Below, piece after piece: positions 1-9,152 of a stretch of DNA of 64,000 nt. The stretch is from JANQEU01 sp965601455 (GTDB taxonomy: Bacteria; Bacteroidota; Bacteroidia; Cytophagales; Cyclobacteriaceae), in assembly GCA_965601455.1 (NCBI GenBank), contig OZ271831.1:434001-498000 (forward strand). Reading direction: 5' to 3'. The number at the start of each line of letters is the position of its first letter. The first letter of the stretch is position 1. The position numbers and the translations under genes are program-made. Under the pieces are notes generated by a model that was not told the DNA's origin, did not search any database, and saw nothing but the letters and a program-made list of their open reading frames with translations.

Positions 1-790
1 TCCATTTCATAGCTTCACCAAACTTTTCCATGCTGGTAAGGAAGGGGGGAATAATGCTTTCAGAACCGAGGTTTACACGTAATGACTCATATGGATGTGA
101 GATGCTCATTACAACATAACCATGACTGACCAGCTCTTCCACCAGTACCGTATTCTGAGAGGTGAACATTTGTAGCCCGTGATTAAAAACTACTATCGGG
201 AAAGGTCCATTAGTTGAATCAGGACGAACTTCCCAATAAGAGTAGGTTTCTACTTTTTTCAGGTAACCAAAAAGGAAGTCTACTATATCACGATCACCAC
301 CGTAGAGTTCTGGCCATAAACTCATTGGTCTCATATCCGGATCGGATATAGCAGGATACCACACGTCTACAAAAATTTCACGGTTCTTATCTGACAGAAT
401 CGAATGTTTTTCGAGTCGATTATGATCCACCAAAGTGAAGTTGGTATTGCCCACTTCCAGAACTCCTGTTGGTTTAGGCCATTTTAATATGGGCATGGTT
501 ACCGAGTAAAATATGGAAATGGATAAGAATAGAAAACCAATGAAAAAACCCGCAAGTCGGATGGCGAGATGGATGCTTCTTTCTCGAATTAGAAAAACTG
601 AGGCAATGAAGAACATGCCGTAACAGAAGATCATTTGCCATCGAATATCTTCGAAAATCCAGTGCAGGAGGAAGAAGACCATGCCCAGTTGAAAACACCT
701 AAATTGGATCCCTTTACGTTTTGGAAGAAAGGTGGAAGTAGCAATAAGGAGGAAGGTGGTGACAGCAAAAAGTATTTCGAAAGTCTGCAT
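1..790 (-). CDS. Membrane-anchored PAF-acetylhydrolase-like alpha/beta hydrolase, 3' end missing
   Basis: The minus-strand frame is open from an ATG at 788-790 to the left edge, giving about 263 residues without a stop. The N-terminus (MQTFEILFAVTTFLL) begins a hydrophobic region with about four predicted membrane segments up to roughly residue 105. A soluble part follows with VDVWYP, FPIVVFNHG (oxyanion strand) and SHGYVVMSISHPYES, as in platelet-activating-factor acetylhydrolase / dienelactone-hydrolase-like esterases. The nucleophile elbow and the rest of the triad lie beyond the edge. The closest relative in the window is the full-length gene at 53984-55465, which has the same layout and nearly the same first residues. 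Substrate unknown; probably an esterase whose catalytic domain faces one side of the inner membrane. Confidence 0.8.
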   Translation of the reverse strand, partial: MQTFEILFAVTTFLLIATSTFLPKRKGIQFRCFQLGMVFFLLHWIFEDIRWQMIFCYGMFFIASVFLIRERSIHLAIRLAGFFIGFLFLSISIFYSVTMPILKWPKPTGVLEVGNTNFTLVDHNRLEKHSILSDKNREIFVDVWYPAISDPDMRPMSLWPELYGGDRDIVDFLFGYLKKVETYSYWEVRPDSTNGPFPIVVFNHGLQMFTSQNTVLVEELVSHGYVVMSISHPYESLRVNLGSESIIPPFLTSMEKFGEAMKW

Positions 791-1020
791 TCTAGTTTGC
801 CGTTTGGTATATACCTAAGGACAGTGTGCTCTGGATAAGGTTTCCCTAAGCACAACTCACTATTTCTAGTAGAATAATATCCTTCAAAATACTTCAGTTG
901 GAAAAAACCTTTAAACCTGAAGAAAGCATATTGGAGCAATTTCAACGATGTAGACAACATGTATATGCATTTATTCTCACTTAGGACCCCGCTACACCTA
1001 TGTTTATATAAAGCAACAAT

Positions 1021-3111
1021 TTGTCTCGTCCGATTTCTTTATGCATTTCAATTCTAAGTGTCATCACATCGTGGTGCGAACCAATGGGTGGTGATGAGGT
1101 GCTGATTATTGACTATTCTTTTCCAAACCTGGAAATCGTTACCGATCGGTTATTTTACTACCGTGATTCATCCGGTACTCTAGATGTAGGAGAGATGATG
1201 TCCCAACATCATGATCGGTTCAAACCTTTATCTACAAAAGTCTTTAATGCTCCTCCCTCAAACCATGTGCACTGGTTTCGTTTTGAAGTAGAAAACAATA
1301 CGGACGAATCTCAATATTTACGAATTGGTGATTCTTTTAGCATCGGTCATCTGGAGGTTTACGGTCCGTTTTCCACTACCTCTCTCGCAGGAACCATTCC
1401 TGACTCAGGCCGGACTATCATTTCTAAATCATCTTATTTTCTCACTATTCCCCCTTCTAAGGGAGATGATTTGGACACCTACTATATTCGGTTAAAAGGA
1501 TTATTTCCTCAATTACTCGTTTTTCATCTAGGATCTTTTGAGAATCAACTCGAACAAGAACGATTAAGAGATCAGTCCATCTCCATATTTAAGGGCGTGA
1601 TGATTTGTGTCATTCTTTACAATCTATTTCTTCTGTTCTCCATTAAGGAGCGTGTATTCTTCTACTATGTTAGCTATTTAACTTTAATCCTACTAGCAGT
1701 TCCATTTACATATGGCAAACCAATAATAAAGGACGATTGGTTCGAGGTCTACTACTTTACCTTTCAAGTTCCTCTGGTGATATTCATCACACTGTTTGCG
1801 ATACGATATCTTCATATCAGCCGCATTTCAATTAGATCGACACAATGGCTTTGGCTGACGGTTTGTATCATTTGTCTAGCCGGTTTAATAAACCTTATTT
1901 TTCCTGAACAGTTGCCACAGATTGTGAAACTCCTGCAACCAGTCCTACTACTGCACAACCTGAACTTGTTATTCGTAGGAATCTATGTATGGATTAAGGG
2001 ATATAAGAAAGCACGTTTCTATGTGTTGGCATGGATCTTTTTCTGGTTTGGAACCACGGTTTTCATACTCACAATCAATGGTATTTTACCTTTTAATGCA
2101 TTGACAAGTAACGCCTTAATCTTCGGAGTTGGAATGGAAGCCCTGTTGTTTGCCATGGCTCTTGGAGATCGCTTAAATATTCTAAAAGCAGACCACGAGA
2201 AGATACAAAGGGAGAAACTGGAAATAGTTAGGGATAAAAACGTTGACCTTGAATGGAAAGTAGTTCAGAAAACTCGTGAATTACAAGTTTCCAACGATTT
2301 GACTTCCGACTTAAATCAAAAGCTCATCGGATCAAATAAGAAACTCATCGAACAACGGGAGGAATTGAAATTGGCTCTCAACAGAGTTAAAAATGTGCAA
2401 AACCAATTGATTCAATCAGAGAAAATGGCAGCAATTGGAGTTTTAGCCGCTGGTATTGGACATGAGATTAACAATCCCTTAAATTATATACAAGGAGGCC
2501 TTCTGGCGATCCAGAATGAAATGCTTAATCCATCTGTCAATCGTAACAAGGTGAATCAATATCTGAATTCGATTAAAGAGGGCATTAATCGGTGTGTTCA
2601 AATCACGAAAGGATTAGCCAGTTATAGCCGACAACAAGTACACTCTTCAGAGTCTTGCGACATGGTTAGTGTTATTGAAAGCTGCCTGAACATTTTGAGA
2701 AATGAATTGAAAGATATTAAGGTAATTAGAAACTTTGATTTTGATTCGGCGGAAGTAAGAGGAAATGAGGGAAGGCTTCACCAGGCATTTTTAAATATTC
2801 TTGCCAACGCCACTCAGGCGGTGGGTGAGTATGGAGTAATTACAGTGTCTATTTCGAAAACTAATGATGCTGCGGTTAATGTACAGATAGAGGACAATGG
2901 TTCGGGAATAGAGTCGAAGCATTTATCCAAAATTAGTGATCCATTTTTTACCACTAAGTCTGTAGGTCAGGGAACGGGTTTAGGGCTATGGATCACTTAT
3001 GCCATCATCAAAGAACACAACGGTAATATTGATTGCTTCTCACAGGTTGGCATAGGCACAAAATTCTTGGTAGATATTCCCGCAATGAAACCAAGCTTCA
3101 CGGAGCCTTGA
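1021..3111 (+). CDS. 7TM-DISM sensor histidine kinase
   Basis: Membrane sensor kinase of 696 residues. After a signal-like N-terminus comes a periplasmic 7TMR-DISMED2-type sensory domain (about 30-180), a seven-helix 7TMR-DISM membrane domain (about 185-395), a coiled coil (about 395-465), a HisKA domain with GIGHEINNPLN (phospho-acceptor His481) and an HATPase_c domain with NILANATQAV, EDNGSGIE and GTGLGLWI. The only start before the signal-like segment is TTG at 1021, because an in-frame TAA ends at 1011; the next ATG, at 1084, would remove that segment. No response regulator is adjacent, so it is an orphan kinase. Its catalytic half resembles the kinase at 56330-58207. Ligand unknown; DISMED2 domains are thought to bind carbohydrate-like ligands, and the next gene pair downstream is sugar-acid catabolism, but a link is only inference. 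Confidence 0.88.
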   Translation: MSRPISLCISILSVITSWCEPMGGDEVLIIDYSFPNLEIVTDRLFYYRDSSGTLDVGEMMSQHHDRFKPLSTKVFNAPPSNHVHWFRFEVENNTDESQYLRIGDSFSIGHLEVYGPFSTTSLAGTIPDSGRTIISKSSYFLTIPPSKGDDLDTYYIRLKGLFPQLLVFHLGSFENQLEQERLRDQSISIFKGVMICVILYNLFLLFSIKERVFFYYVSYLTLILLAVPFTYGKPIIKDDWFEVYYFTFQVPLVIFITLFAIRYLHISRISIRSTQWLWLTVCIICLAGLINLIFPEQLPQIVKLLQPVLLLHNLNLLFVGIYVWIKGYKKARFYVLAWIFFWFGTTVFILTINGILPFNALTSNALIFGVGMEALLFAMALGDRLNILKADHEKIQREKLEIVRDKNVDLEWKVVQKTRELQVSNDLTSDLNQKLIGSNKKLIEQREELKLALNRVKNVQNQLIQSEKMAAIGVLAAGIGHEINNPLNYIQGGLLAIQNEMLNPSVNRNKVNQYLNSIKEGINRCVQITKGLASYSRQQVHSSESCDMVSVIESCLNILRNELKDIKVIRNFDFDSAEVRGNEGRLHQAFLNILANATQAVGEYGVITVSISKTNDAAVNVQIEDNGSGIESKHLSKISDPFFTTKSVGQGTGLGLWITYAIIKEHNGNIDCFSQVGIGTKFLVDIPAMKPSFTEP

Positions 3112-3377
3112 TTACAAACGGTTTTAAAAATTCCGCATGAGTCTTTGCCGACATCCATACTTAGGGTGATAAATACCTCTTTCTATTTCGTAATTTTGAG
3201 AATGAAGTGGAGCAAAAACACGATGAGCCATGGGATTTAATCCCACTTAAGATCGGGTACATGTAAAAGTATGAATCCCTAAATGGCGGCTCAATATTAA
3301 TCGCGCTCTTTCATCAGCTTCAAATTTTTCTCCTTGAATAAGTCCATTTTTCTTAACTTGATTGCTTTGACATTAAA

Positions 3378-4424
3378 ATGAATACAGTAGTAACATTTGG
3401 GGAGATCATGCTCCGGCTCGCTCCTCCGGGTTTTCTTAGATTTTCCCAGACCTATTCCTTTGACGTAGTGTATGGCGGAGGAGAGTCTAATGTGGCCGTT
3501 TCCCTTGCAAACTTTGGTATTCCGGTGGAGTTTGTCTCCAGATTACCAAAAAATGATATCGGAGATTGCGCACTGATGGAAATGAGAAAAAGGAATGTAG
3601 GGACCAATCATATCATTTTTGGTGGTGAGCGATTAGGGATTTATTTCCTTGAGACCGGTGCAGTCGCCCGGGGAAGTAAGGTGGTTTATGATCGAGCTCA
3701 TTCTGCGATGTCTACTATTGAACCCGGTATGATCAATTGGAATGAGGTATTTCAAGGTTCAAGCTGGTTTCATTGGACAGGTATAACCCCAGCGATTTCT
3801 CGTGGAGCGGCGGATGCTTGTCTAGAAGCAGTCAAGGTTGCTTCAGAAATGGGGGTCACCGTGTCTACCGATTTAAACTACCGTGCAAAATTATGGAAGT
3901 ACTGTGACGCTGCTGAACGTGAGGCAATAATGACAGAATTGACTTCTCATTGTGATATTGTGCTTGGCAACGAAGAAGATGCTGAAATGCATTTTGGGAT
4001 AAAGCCGGAAGGGTTGTCGGTCCAAACGGAAGGCCACAACGTAAAAGCAGAAGCTTTCTTATCGGTTTGCCAGCAGATGATTAAAAAATTTCCCAGGGCC
4101 AGGAAAGTCATTACAACTCTAAGAGGATCCATATCCGCTTCGCATAATACCTGGGCGGGTGTATTGTATGACGGTGAAAAAATGTATGAATCTGCTCAAT
4201 ATCAAATTACGGATATCGTGGACCGTGTCGGCGGGGGAGACTCCTTCATGGGTGGATTGATTTATGGCTTATTGACTTTTCCGGAAGATGACCAACGAGC
4301 GCTTGATTTTGCAGTTGCTGCTTCTTGTTTGAAGCATACAATTAAAGGTGACGCTAATATGGTAACGATCGCTGAGGTTGAGAAACTTCTAGGTGGCGAT
4401 ACGTCTGGACGGGTAGCGAGGTAA
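3378..4424 (+). CDS. kdgK: 2-dehydro-3-deoxygluconate kinase (PfkB family)
   Basis: Sugar kinase of 348 residues predicted to phosphorylate 2-keto-3-deoxygluconate to KDPG in the cytoplasm. The N-terminus has VVTFGEIMLRLAPPG and the PfkB glycine-rich substrate region YGGGESNVAVSLANFG. The C-terminal signature is DRVGGGDSFMGGLIYG, with the catalytic base at Asp288; GGGD replaces the usual GAGD. The gene is followed after 23 bases by a KDPG aldolase gene, which is the strongest support for this substrate over other PfkB sugars. TAATTTTG at 3191-3198 fits the Bacteroidota -7 consensus TAnnTTTG, but I see no matching -33 TTTG. No Shine-Dalgarno site is visible. Confidence 0.9.
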   Translation: MNTVVTFGEIMLRLAPPGFLRFSQTYSFDVVYGGGESNVAVSLANFGIPVEFVSRLPKNDIGDCALMEMRKRNVGTNHIIFGGERLGIYFLETGAVARGSKVVYDRAHSAMSTIEPGMINWNEVFQGSSWFHWTGITPAISRGAADACLEAVKVASEMGVTVSTDLNYRAKLWKYCDAAEREAIMTELTSHCDIVLGNEEDAEMHFGIKPEGLSVQTEGHNVKAEAFLSVCQQMIKKFPRARKVITTLRGSISASHNTWAGVLYDGEKMYESAQYQITDIVDRVGGGDSFMGGLIYGLLTFPEDDQRALDFAVAASCLKHTIKGDANMVTIAEVEKLLGGDTSGRVAR

Positions 4425-4447
4425 AAATTCAATAAAGACAATAAGAA

Positions 4448-5113
4448 ATGGCAAAGTTCTCACGGATCGAAGTCTTGACGAAAATGCGGGACACCGGGAT
4501 TGTTCCTCTATTTTATCATTCTGATATTGAGTTGTCGAAAAAAGTATTGAAAGCCTGTTACGACGGGGGAGCCCGGGTTCTGGAATTCACTAATCGAGGA
4601 GACATGGCTCATGAAGTGTTTACCGAATTGGTTAAGTATTCGGTTTCCAACCTGCCAGAGATGGCTCTTGGAGTTGGTTCGGTAACGGATGCAGGAATTG
4701 CATCGTTATACATGCAACTAGGCGCCAACTTTGTGGTTACACCAGTATTAAGGGAGGACATTGCGTTGGTATGTAACCGAAGGAAGGTTCTTTGGTCACC
4801 CGGTTGTGGTTCATTGACTGAGATCACCAGAGCTGAGGAGTTGGGATGCGAGCTGGTAAAGCTCTTTCCGGGAGGAACATACGGTCCTGGTTTTGTTAAA
4901 GCGATTTTGGGTCCTCAACCGTGGACGAGCATTATGCCAACAGGAGGAGTAGCTCCTACGGAGGAAAGTATGAGCGAGTGGTTTAAGGCCGGTGTTTACT
5001 GCGTGGGTATGGGATCGCAGTTAATTTCGAAGACGGTGGTGCAGAATGAGGATTACGACAAACTCAAATCAGATGTGGCCAATGCCATTTCTATTGCAAA
5101 GAAATACATATAG
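4448..5113 (+). CDS. eda: 2-dehydro-3-deoxy-phosphogluconate (KDPG/KHG) aldolase
   Basis: Class I aldolase of 221 residues that splits KDPG into pyruvate and glyceraldehyde 3-phosphate. Active-site residues of the family can be placed: Glu46 in VLEFTNRG, and the Schiff-base lysine Lys138 in ELVKLFPGG; PTGGV near residue 165 is the phosphate-binding loop. It probably shares a transcript with the kinase 23 bases upstream. Together they would channel ketodeoxygluconate (from uronates or pectin/alginate-type sugars) into the lower Entner-Doudoroff route. Genes that make KDG are not in this window. Confidence 0.9.
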   Translation: MAKFSRIEVLTKMRDTGIVPLFYHSDIELSKKVLKACYDGGARVLEFTNRGDMAHEVFTELVKYSVSNLPEMALGVGSVTDAGIASLYMQLGANFVVTPVLREDIALVCNRRKVLWSPGCGSLTEITRAEELGCELVKLFPGGTYGPGFVKAILGPQPWTSIMPTGGVAPTEESMSEWFKAGVYCVGMGSQLISKTVVQNEDYDKLKSDVANAISIAKKYI

Positions 5114-5137
5114 ATAGCAGCTTATTGGCATGCTATC
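5113..5137. terminator. Convergent terminator hairpin
   Basis: GATAGCA (5113-5119) and TGCTATC (5131-5137) form a 7-bp stem with an 11-base loop. It fills the whole space between the aldolase stop and the stop of the convergent regulator gene. The T-run after it on the plus strand is poor, so strength is uncertain. Confidence 0.45.
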
Positions 5138-6136
5138 TTAGCTTTCCATAAATGCCATTTCTCGGTTGTACTTTCTTCGGTATTCCAATGGGGTCATTCC
5201 GGCAAATCGCTTGAAGATCGTCCTAAAGGTTTTGTCGTCTGTATATCCACTGGCAATCATCACCTGCAGTACATTCATCGTTGTTGCCTCCAATTTCTTT
5301 TTTGCTGCTTCAACCCGGACACGCTGAATATATTCCATCGGGGTATTATGAGTGGCCTTCTTGAATCTACGTACAAAATTTCTGGAGCTTGTTGCAGCTT
5401 GCTCCGCTAAAGCTTCTATACTTATTTTTTCGTTATAGTGTCCCTCGATGAATTCCTGAGCCTCCACGATTTCTACATCTGAATGATCCTTTTGCCCATT
5501 GAAAATGATAAACTGATTCTGATCCATTCGATCGAAATCAATTTCTGACACTTTCGAACACCAAATCGCTGTTTCTCTTCCATAGAATTTTTCGATTAGG
5601 TGGAGCAATAAGTTAAGAAAGGAATAAGCGCCTCCACTCGAATAAATGCCATTGTCTTCGTTGATCACTTTTTCCGGCATCAGATTAACGGATGGATACA
5701 TCTCCTTAAAGGTGTCGTGTGTGAGCCAATGAGTAGCGCAGGATTTTCCTTTCATAAGCCCGGTTTCCGCCAGGAGAAATGCCCCACGGCAAAGGCTCGC
5801 TATCTCTGCTTTATTTCTGATTCGCTGACTTTTCATCCATTCCACAAAGGGGTAGTTGAGCTGTATCTGAGCTTTCATGTCGCCCACTAATCCCGGGATA
5901 ATAATCAGATCGGTTCGTTCGATTTCGTCCAGGGTTTTTGTTGGAGTTATTGAAAAGAAACGGTTGTATTCACTCGGTTCATGTGTGATACCCACCAGGT
6001 CCAACTGGAAAAGGCCGTTCTCAGAAAAACCGCTTTTGCGATGGTGATTATTGGCCATTGAAAATAGGTTATGGCTACCTAGAATAGTATCTGCGATTGC
6101 TAAACCTTTTGGAACTAAGATGCTGATATGCTTCAT
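5138..6136 (-). CDS. GlxA-family transcriptional regulator (DJ-1/PfpI domain plus AraC DNA-binding domain)
   Basis: About 332 residues. The first half is a DJ-1/PfpI (class I amidotransferase-like) domain, starting KHISILVPKGLAIAD and containing the elbow ASLCRGAFLLAETG. The last 100 residues are a double helix-turn-helix AraC domain ending FAGMTPLEYRRKYN. I use the ATG at 6136 because MKHISILVP is the natural start of the first strand; an in-frame ATG 21 bases upstream would add seven hydrophobic residues of no evident use. It is divergent from a small ABM-domain gene, which is the likely target, and shares a 126-base intergenic region with it that holds nested dyads. Effector unknown. Confidence 0.88.
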   Translation of the reverse strand: MKHISILVPKGLAIADTILGSHNLFSMANNHHRKSGFSENGLFQLDLVGITHEPSEYNRFFSITPTKTLDEIERTDLIIIPGLVGDMKAQIQLNYPFVEWMKSQRIRNKAEIASLCRGAFLLAETGLMKGKSCATHWLTHDTFKEMYPSVNLMPEKVINEDNGIYSSGGAYSFLNLLLHLIEKFYGRETAIWCSKVSEIDFDRMDQNQFIIFNGQKDHSDVEIVEAQEFIEGHYNEKISIEALAEQAATSSRNFVRRFKKATHNTPMEYIQRVRVEAAKKKLEATTMNVLQVMIASGYTDDKTFRTIFKRFAGMTPLEYRRKYNREMAFMES

Positions 6137-6184
6137 AATAAAGCAAAAGTAAATCAACGCAATGTCTGAATCAACCCTGTCAAA

Positions 6185-6222
6185 TGTCTTAAAATACCAC
6201 CTGTATGGGTGTGAAAAAGACA
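6185..6222. promoter_or_regulatory. Nested dyad in a divergent promoter region
   Basis: TGTCTT (6185-6190) pairs with AAGACA (6217-6222), and inside it CACC (6198-6201) pairs with GGTG (6208-6211), both centred near 6204. The site lies between the GlxA-type regulator and the ABM gene and could be the regulator's operator. This is inference from symmetry alone. Confidence 0.3.
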
Positions 6223-6262
6223 GATCTTTGTTTCATCAATTATTAATTAAACAAATAAGAAA

Positions 6263-6634
6263 ATGAATAATCAAGAAATCACAGTCGTTTATCAGTGGAC
6301 CGCAAAAGAAGGAAAAGCAGAAGAGTTAAAGGGAATTTACCAGGATGTTTCAAAGCAGATGAACGAAACTGAACCTGGAGCGAAGAAAGTAGATTGCTAC
6401 TTTGATGAGAGTAGGAATGTTCTGGTTGTTTATGATCTATTTCAAGACGGCGCAGCTCTCGGTCAGCATTTGGGGACCACTGCAGCTGGACATTTCCCTC
6501 AGTTGCTGCAAGTGGCTGAACCCGGCCCATTTCTTTTTATGGGGGAAGTTCCGGAAGATCTTAAACAAGCTGCCCTGGGTATGGGACTGAATGCCACGTT
6601 TGCCCCAAGAGAATTTGGATTCTCAAGGATATAA
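6263..6634 (+). CDS. Antibiotic-biosynthesis-monooxygenase (ABM) domain protein
   Basis: Small cytoplasmic protein of 123 residues with the ferredoxin-like ABM fold: VVYQWTAKEGKAEELKGI, then EPGAKKVDCYFDE, then LVVYDLFQDGAALGQHL and AGHFPQLLQVAEPGPF. Family members include YgiN-like quinol monooxygenases and many of unknown function. The name refers to the domain and does not imply an antibiotic pathway here. It is divergent from the GlxA-type regulator and ends just before a convergent lipoprotein gene. Substrate not known. Confidence 0.75.
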   Translation: MNNQEITVVYQWTAKEGKAEELKGIYQDVSKQMNETEPGAKKVDCYFDESRNVLVVYDLFQDGAALGQHLGTTAAGHFPQLLQVAEPGPFLFMGEVPEDLKQAALGMGLNATFAPREFGFSRI

Positions 6635-6656
6635 TTAGCAAGAGAAATCAGTTTTT

Positions 6657-6683
6657 AGGGAGTTGGCGTCAGGCGATCTCCCT
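6657..6683. terminator. Possible convergent terminator
   Basis: AGGGAG (6657-6662) and CTCCCT (6678-6683) form a 6-bp stem between two convergent genes. On the plus strand it is followed by TTCTATT, and on the minus strand by AAAAAC, so any termination would favour the plus transcript. Confidence 0.35.
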
Positions 6684-6691
6684 TTCTATTG

Positions 6692-7429
6692 TTAAGGAAA
6701 TTCATAGATTCTCTTGAAAGTCCTTTGCACCAGACTGTCTGAATTCAATTTCGTCATTGAAATTTTGTCAGATCCAATTTCCATTCTCCAAAAACTTCGA
6801 TCCAGGGAATCAGAGTATGGGATGAGTTCTACCTCAGGCTTATGTCCATGAACGTTATAAACACCATAAATTCTACCGGCTGATGATCTCACCACGAATT
6901 TCCTATCCCAACGAAAGAATAGTGTTGCAGGGGAGTTTTTGGCATCTGTAAGGGTAAAATAATCTCCCATTCCAACAACATCATCCAGTTGCCATAAGCC
7001 GATAACCTCGTCACCGTAAGTACGAGGCACTTTTGTAACCCGACGCAAAGTCACCGTTACCGAATCACCCTCTTCTAACCGGGTCCAGGTCATTGTAGAT
7101 GGATTCAAAACCACTTTAAAGGGACCAAAGTTGTCCTTTAAACCGTTCTGATCTTCAATTGACAATTCATAGGAAGGACTGAGACTCCACTTTCCAAAGG
7201 AATGCTGAAATCCCCCATTACCAGACTCCTGAGTTCCGTCAGGGAAAAACCTCATCCAGCGAGCATTAGGTGTCATCTCCTGATCACCGACCTCAACCAA
7301 AGTCACTTCCCAGAGTCCTGATAAGGAAGGTTTTGTCTGACAACCAAATACGGTGGACATGATCACCATCCCTATTAAAATGGATTTTAATAAGTGTTTT
7401 TTCTCCATTTGAATAAGTCTATCATTCAT
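6692..7429 (-). CDS. Lipoprotein of unknown function
   Basis: About 245 residues with a lipoprotein signal peptide ending STVFGC (Cys30). The mature part is beta-rich with two similar lipocalin/META-like halves, each holding a GLWE or GLWQLDDV motif followed by WxRFFPDG or FFRWDRKF. The ATG at 7429 overlaps the upstream oxidoreductase stop by eight bases, so the pair is probably translationally coupled; a second ATG at 7408 would give a more typical signal peptide (MEKKHLLKS). I do not recognise a named family. The coupling suggests a role linked to the flavoprotein, but they should be in different compartments. Confidence 0.75.
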   Translation of the reverse strand: MNDRLIQMEKKHLLKSILIGMVIMSTVFGCQTKPSLSGLWEVTLVEVGDQEMTPNARWMRFFPDGTQESGNGGFQHSFGKWSLSPSYELSIEDQNGLKDNFGPFKVVLNPSTMTWTRLEEGDSVTVTLRRVTKVPRTYGDEVIGLWQLDDVVGMGDYFTLTDAKNSPATLFFRWDRKFVVRSSAGRIYGVYNVHGHKPEVELIPYSDSLDRSFWRMEIGSDKISMTKLNSDSLVQRTFKRIYEFP

Positions 7430-9014
7430 GCATCACCGCTTTTTTTACCAGGTTCTTACCTAACATAGCAGAGGCTGTGAGGTAACCAGCGAATAGCGCT
7501 CCAGCTACCCCTGCTGTTACAATGTCCTGCCCAGTGAGATAAAAATTCTTTATTGGAGTCCGCGGTTTCAGAAATCGCTGTTCGTATCGTTCCGGGTTAT
7601 GATCAATCCCATACAATTCGCCCTGATTATAATTCATAAAGTGACGTGTCGTAACTGGTGTCGACAACTCATAGAAATCAACTTTTCCTTTCACCTGAGG
7701 TTCCTTTTTATAAAGTTCCTGGAGTAGTCTTTGGGAGAATTCCTCCTTCAACTGTTCATAATCCTCTCCACGTTTTTTCCAATCAGAATCCTCCCATTCC
7801 TTGAAAACCTCATAAGGCATTACTGTGATTATATCGATGGTACTTTTTCCCGGATAACGATCCTTCCATGACGGATCTTTTGCCGCAGGGAACGATATGT
7901 AAACTACCGGGAATGGGGCTTTCGGATCTTTTTCATACCGTTCTACACATGCGTCATGATCCAGGTCATCAGGATAAATCCAGTAATTAGCTTTCGGTAA
8001 TTTCAGTTCTTCGGGAGATCCATTAAGGCCCACATAAAGACAAACGTGTGCTGCAGATGGTTTGACTTTTTCCAGTTGATAAGAGAGTTGATGCCTTTCT
8101 GCCACTTCCTCCGGAATCAACTTGCAATAGGTATTAAGAATTCCGGTACCACTGACGACATTATCTGCGCTAAATTCTTTACCATCTGACATTCGGACAC
8201 CTCTTGCTGTATTGCCTTCAATTATCACCTCTTGTACCTCGGCATTTGTGAGAATAGTACCTCCGGCTTTCTCGATGATAGGATCAATGGTTTCTATAAT
8301 TCGAGAGGAACCACCCACCGGAAAACATCCACCCTGAAAGTAGTGTTTTGAGATAGATGTGTGCATAACAAAGCTGCTCTTTGCTGGAGGAAGTCCGTAA
8401 TCACCGTATTGCCCTGTCAACACTTTGATTAGTTCCTTGTTGTCTGTCAATTCCTCAAGAACCGACAAGGTTGTACGTCTGGCAAAATCCAGGTATTTTT
8501 TTCTGTAACGAGATCCGAATAAGTACTGGAGGTATCCGGGTAAAGCCTTTTCTTGAAAATACTTGCGGCTTGCCTTACTGACTTCGAATACTAAATCAAC
8601 ATATCGGTCGATGGCCTTTTCCTCTCCGGGAAAATCAGACTTTAGTTGTTCCTTGAAGTTGCCGACCCCTTTTTTGAAATCATAGGTTTTATCACCGATG
8701 GCTATTCTGTCATAGACTTCTCCCATGTCTGCCCACTTCAGTTCCCCATTCGTGATGTAGTCAAATAGTTTCTTTACTACACCCTTCTCACGATTCACTT
8801 CACCTATGTAGTGTATACCAACATCCCATTCGTAACCGCGTCTTTTAAATACATGCGTATAACCACCAGGCGTATAATGTCTTTCCAATAGAAGAACTCG
8901 CTTTCCTTCTTTAGCAAGTGTGGCAGCTGTCGCCTGGCAGCCCATACCACTACCAATGCAGATGACATCGTAATGATCATGTACTTGATGTTTCTTTTTG
9001 TAGGATTGGATCAT
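7422..9014 (-). CDS. FAD-dependent oxidoreductase of the phytoene desaturase / retinol saturase type
   Basis: About 530 residues. The N-terminal Rossmann dinucleotide-binding motif is DVICIGSGMGCQATAATLA (GxGxxG at 21-26), followed by the acidic residue in LLLERH and the family hallmark TPGGYTHVFKRRGYEWDVG. The C-terminus holds GQDIVTAGVAGALFAGYL, the second FAD-contacting segment of this family. This resembles carotenoid desaturases/isomerases and vertebrate all-trans-retinol 13,14-reductase. The longer open frame begins with GTG at 9068; I prefer ATG at 9014 as it places the FAD motif at the usual distance from the start. Substrate unknown (carotenoid or other polyprenoid is a guess). Coupled to the lipoprotein gene downstream. 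Confidence 0.85.
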   Translation of the reverse strand: MIQSYKKKHQVHDHYDVICIGSGMGCQATAATLAKEGKRVLLLERHYTPGGYTHVFKRRGYEWDVGIHYIGEVNREKGVVKKLFDYITNGELKWADMGEVYDRIAIGDKTYDFKKGVGNFKEQLKSDFPGEEKAIDRYVDLVFEVSKASRKYFQEKALPGYLQYLFGSRYRKKYLDFARRTTLSVLEELTDNKELIKVLTGQYGDYGLPPAKSSFVMHTSISKHYFQGGCFPVGGSSRIIETIDPIIEKAGGTILTNAEVQEVIIEGNTARGVRMSDGKEFSADNVVSGTGILNTYCKLIPEEVAERHQLSYQLEKVKPSAAHVCLYVGLNGSPEELKLPKANYWIYPDDLDHDACVERYEKDPKAPFPVVYISFPAAKDPSWKDRYPGKSTIDIITVMPYEVFKEWEDSDWKKRGEDYEQLKEEFSQRLLQELYKKEPQVKGKVDFYELSTPVTTRHFMNYNQGELYGIDHNPERYEQRFLKPRTPIKNFYLTGQDIVTAGVAGALFAGYLTASAMLGKNLVKKAVMHE

Positions 9015-9152
9015 AGAATAGGGATTGGTTGAGATCGAATTTATGGTTTCTTTTCCAATTATAACCACGGACTACTGCTCGTAACTAAATGGAGTATACA
9101 TAAACCAGCAATTCAGTAATTTGTGCATTCAATACTTCAATAACCCAATCTT

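Noticed and set aside
631..960. Reading frames on both strands near the left edge (635-838 plus, 631-960 and 474-698 minus)
   Set aside because: They overlap the better-supported partial esterase at 1-790, whose frame aligns with a full-length paralogue in the window.
6263..6634. Part of an antibiotic biosynthetic cluster
   Set aside because: ABM domains are widespread; no biosynthetic gene is adjacent.
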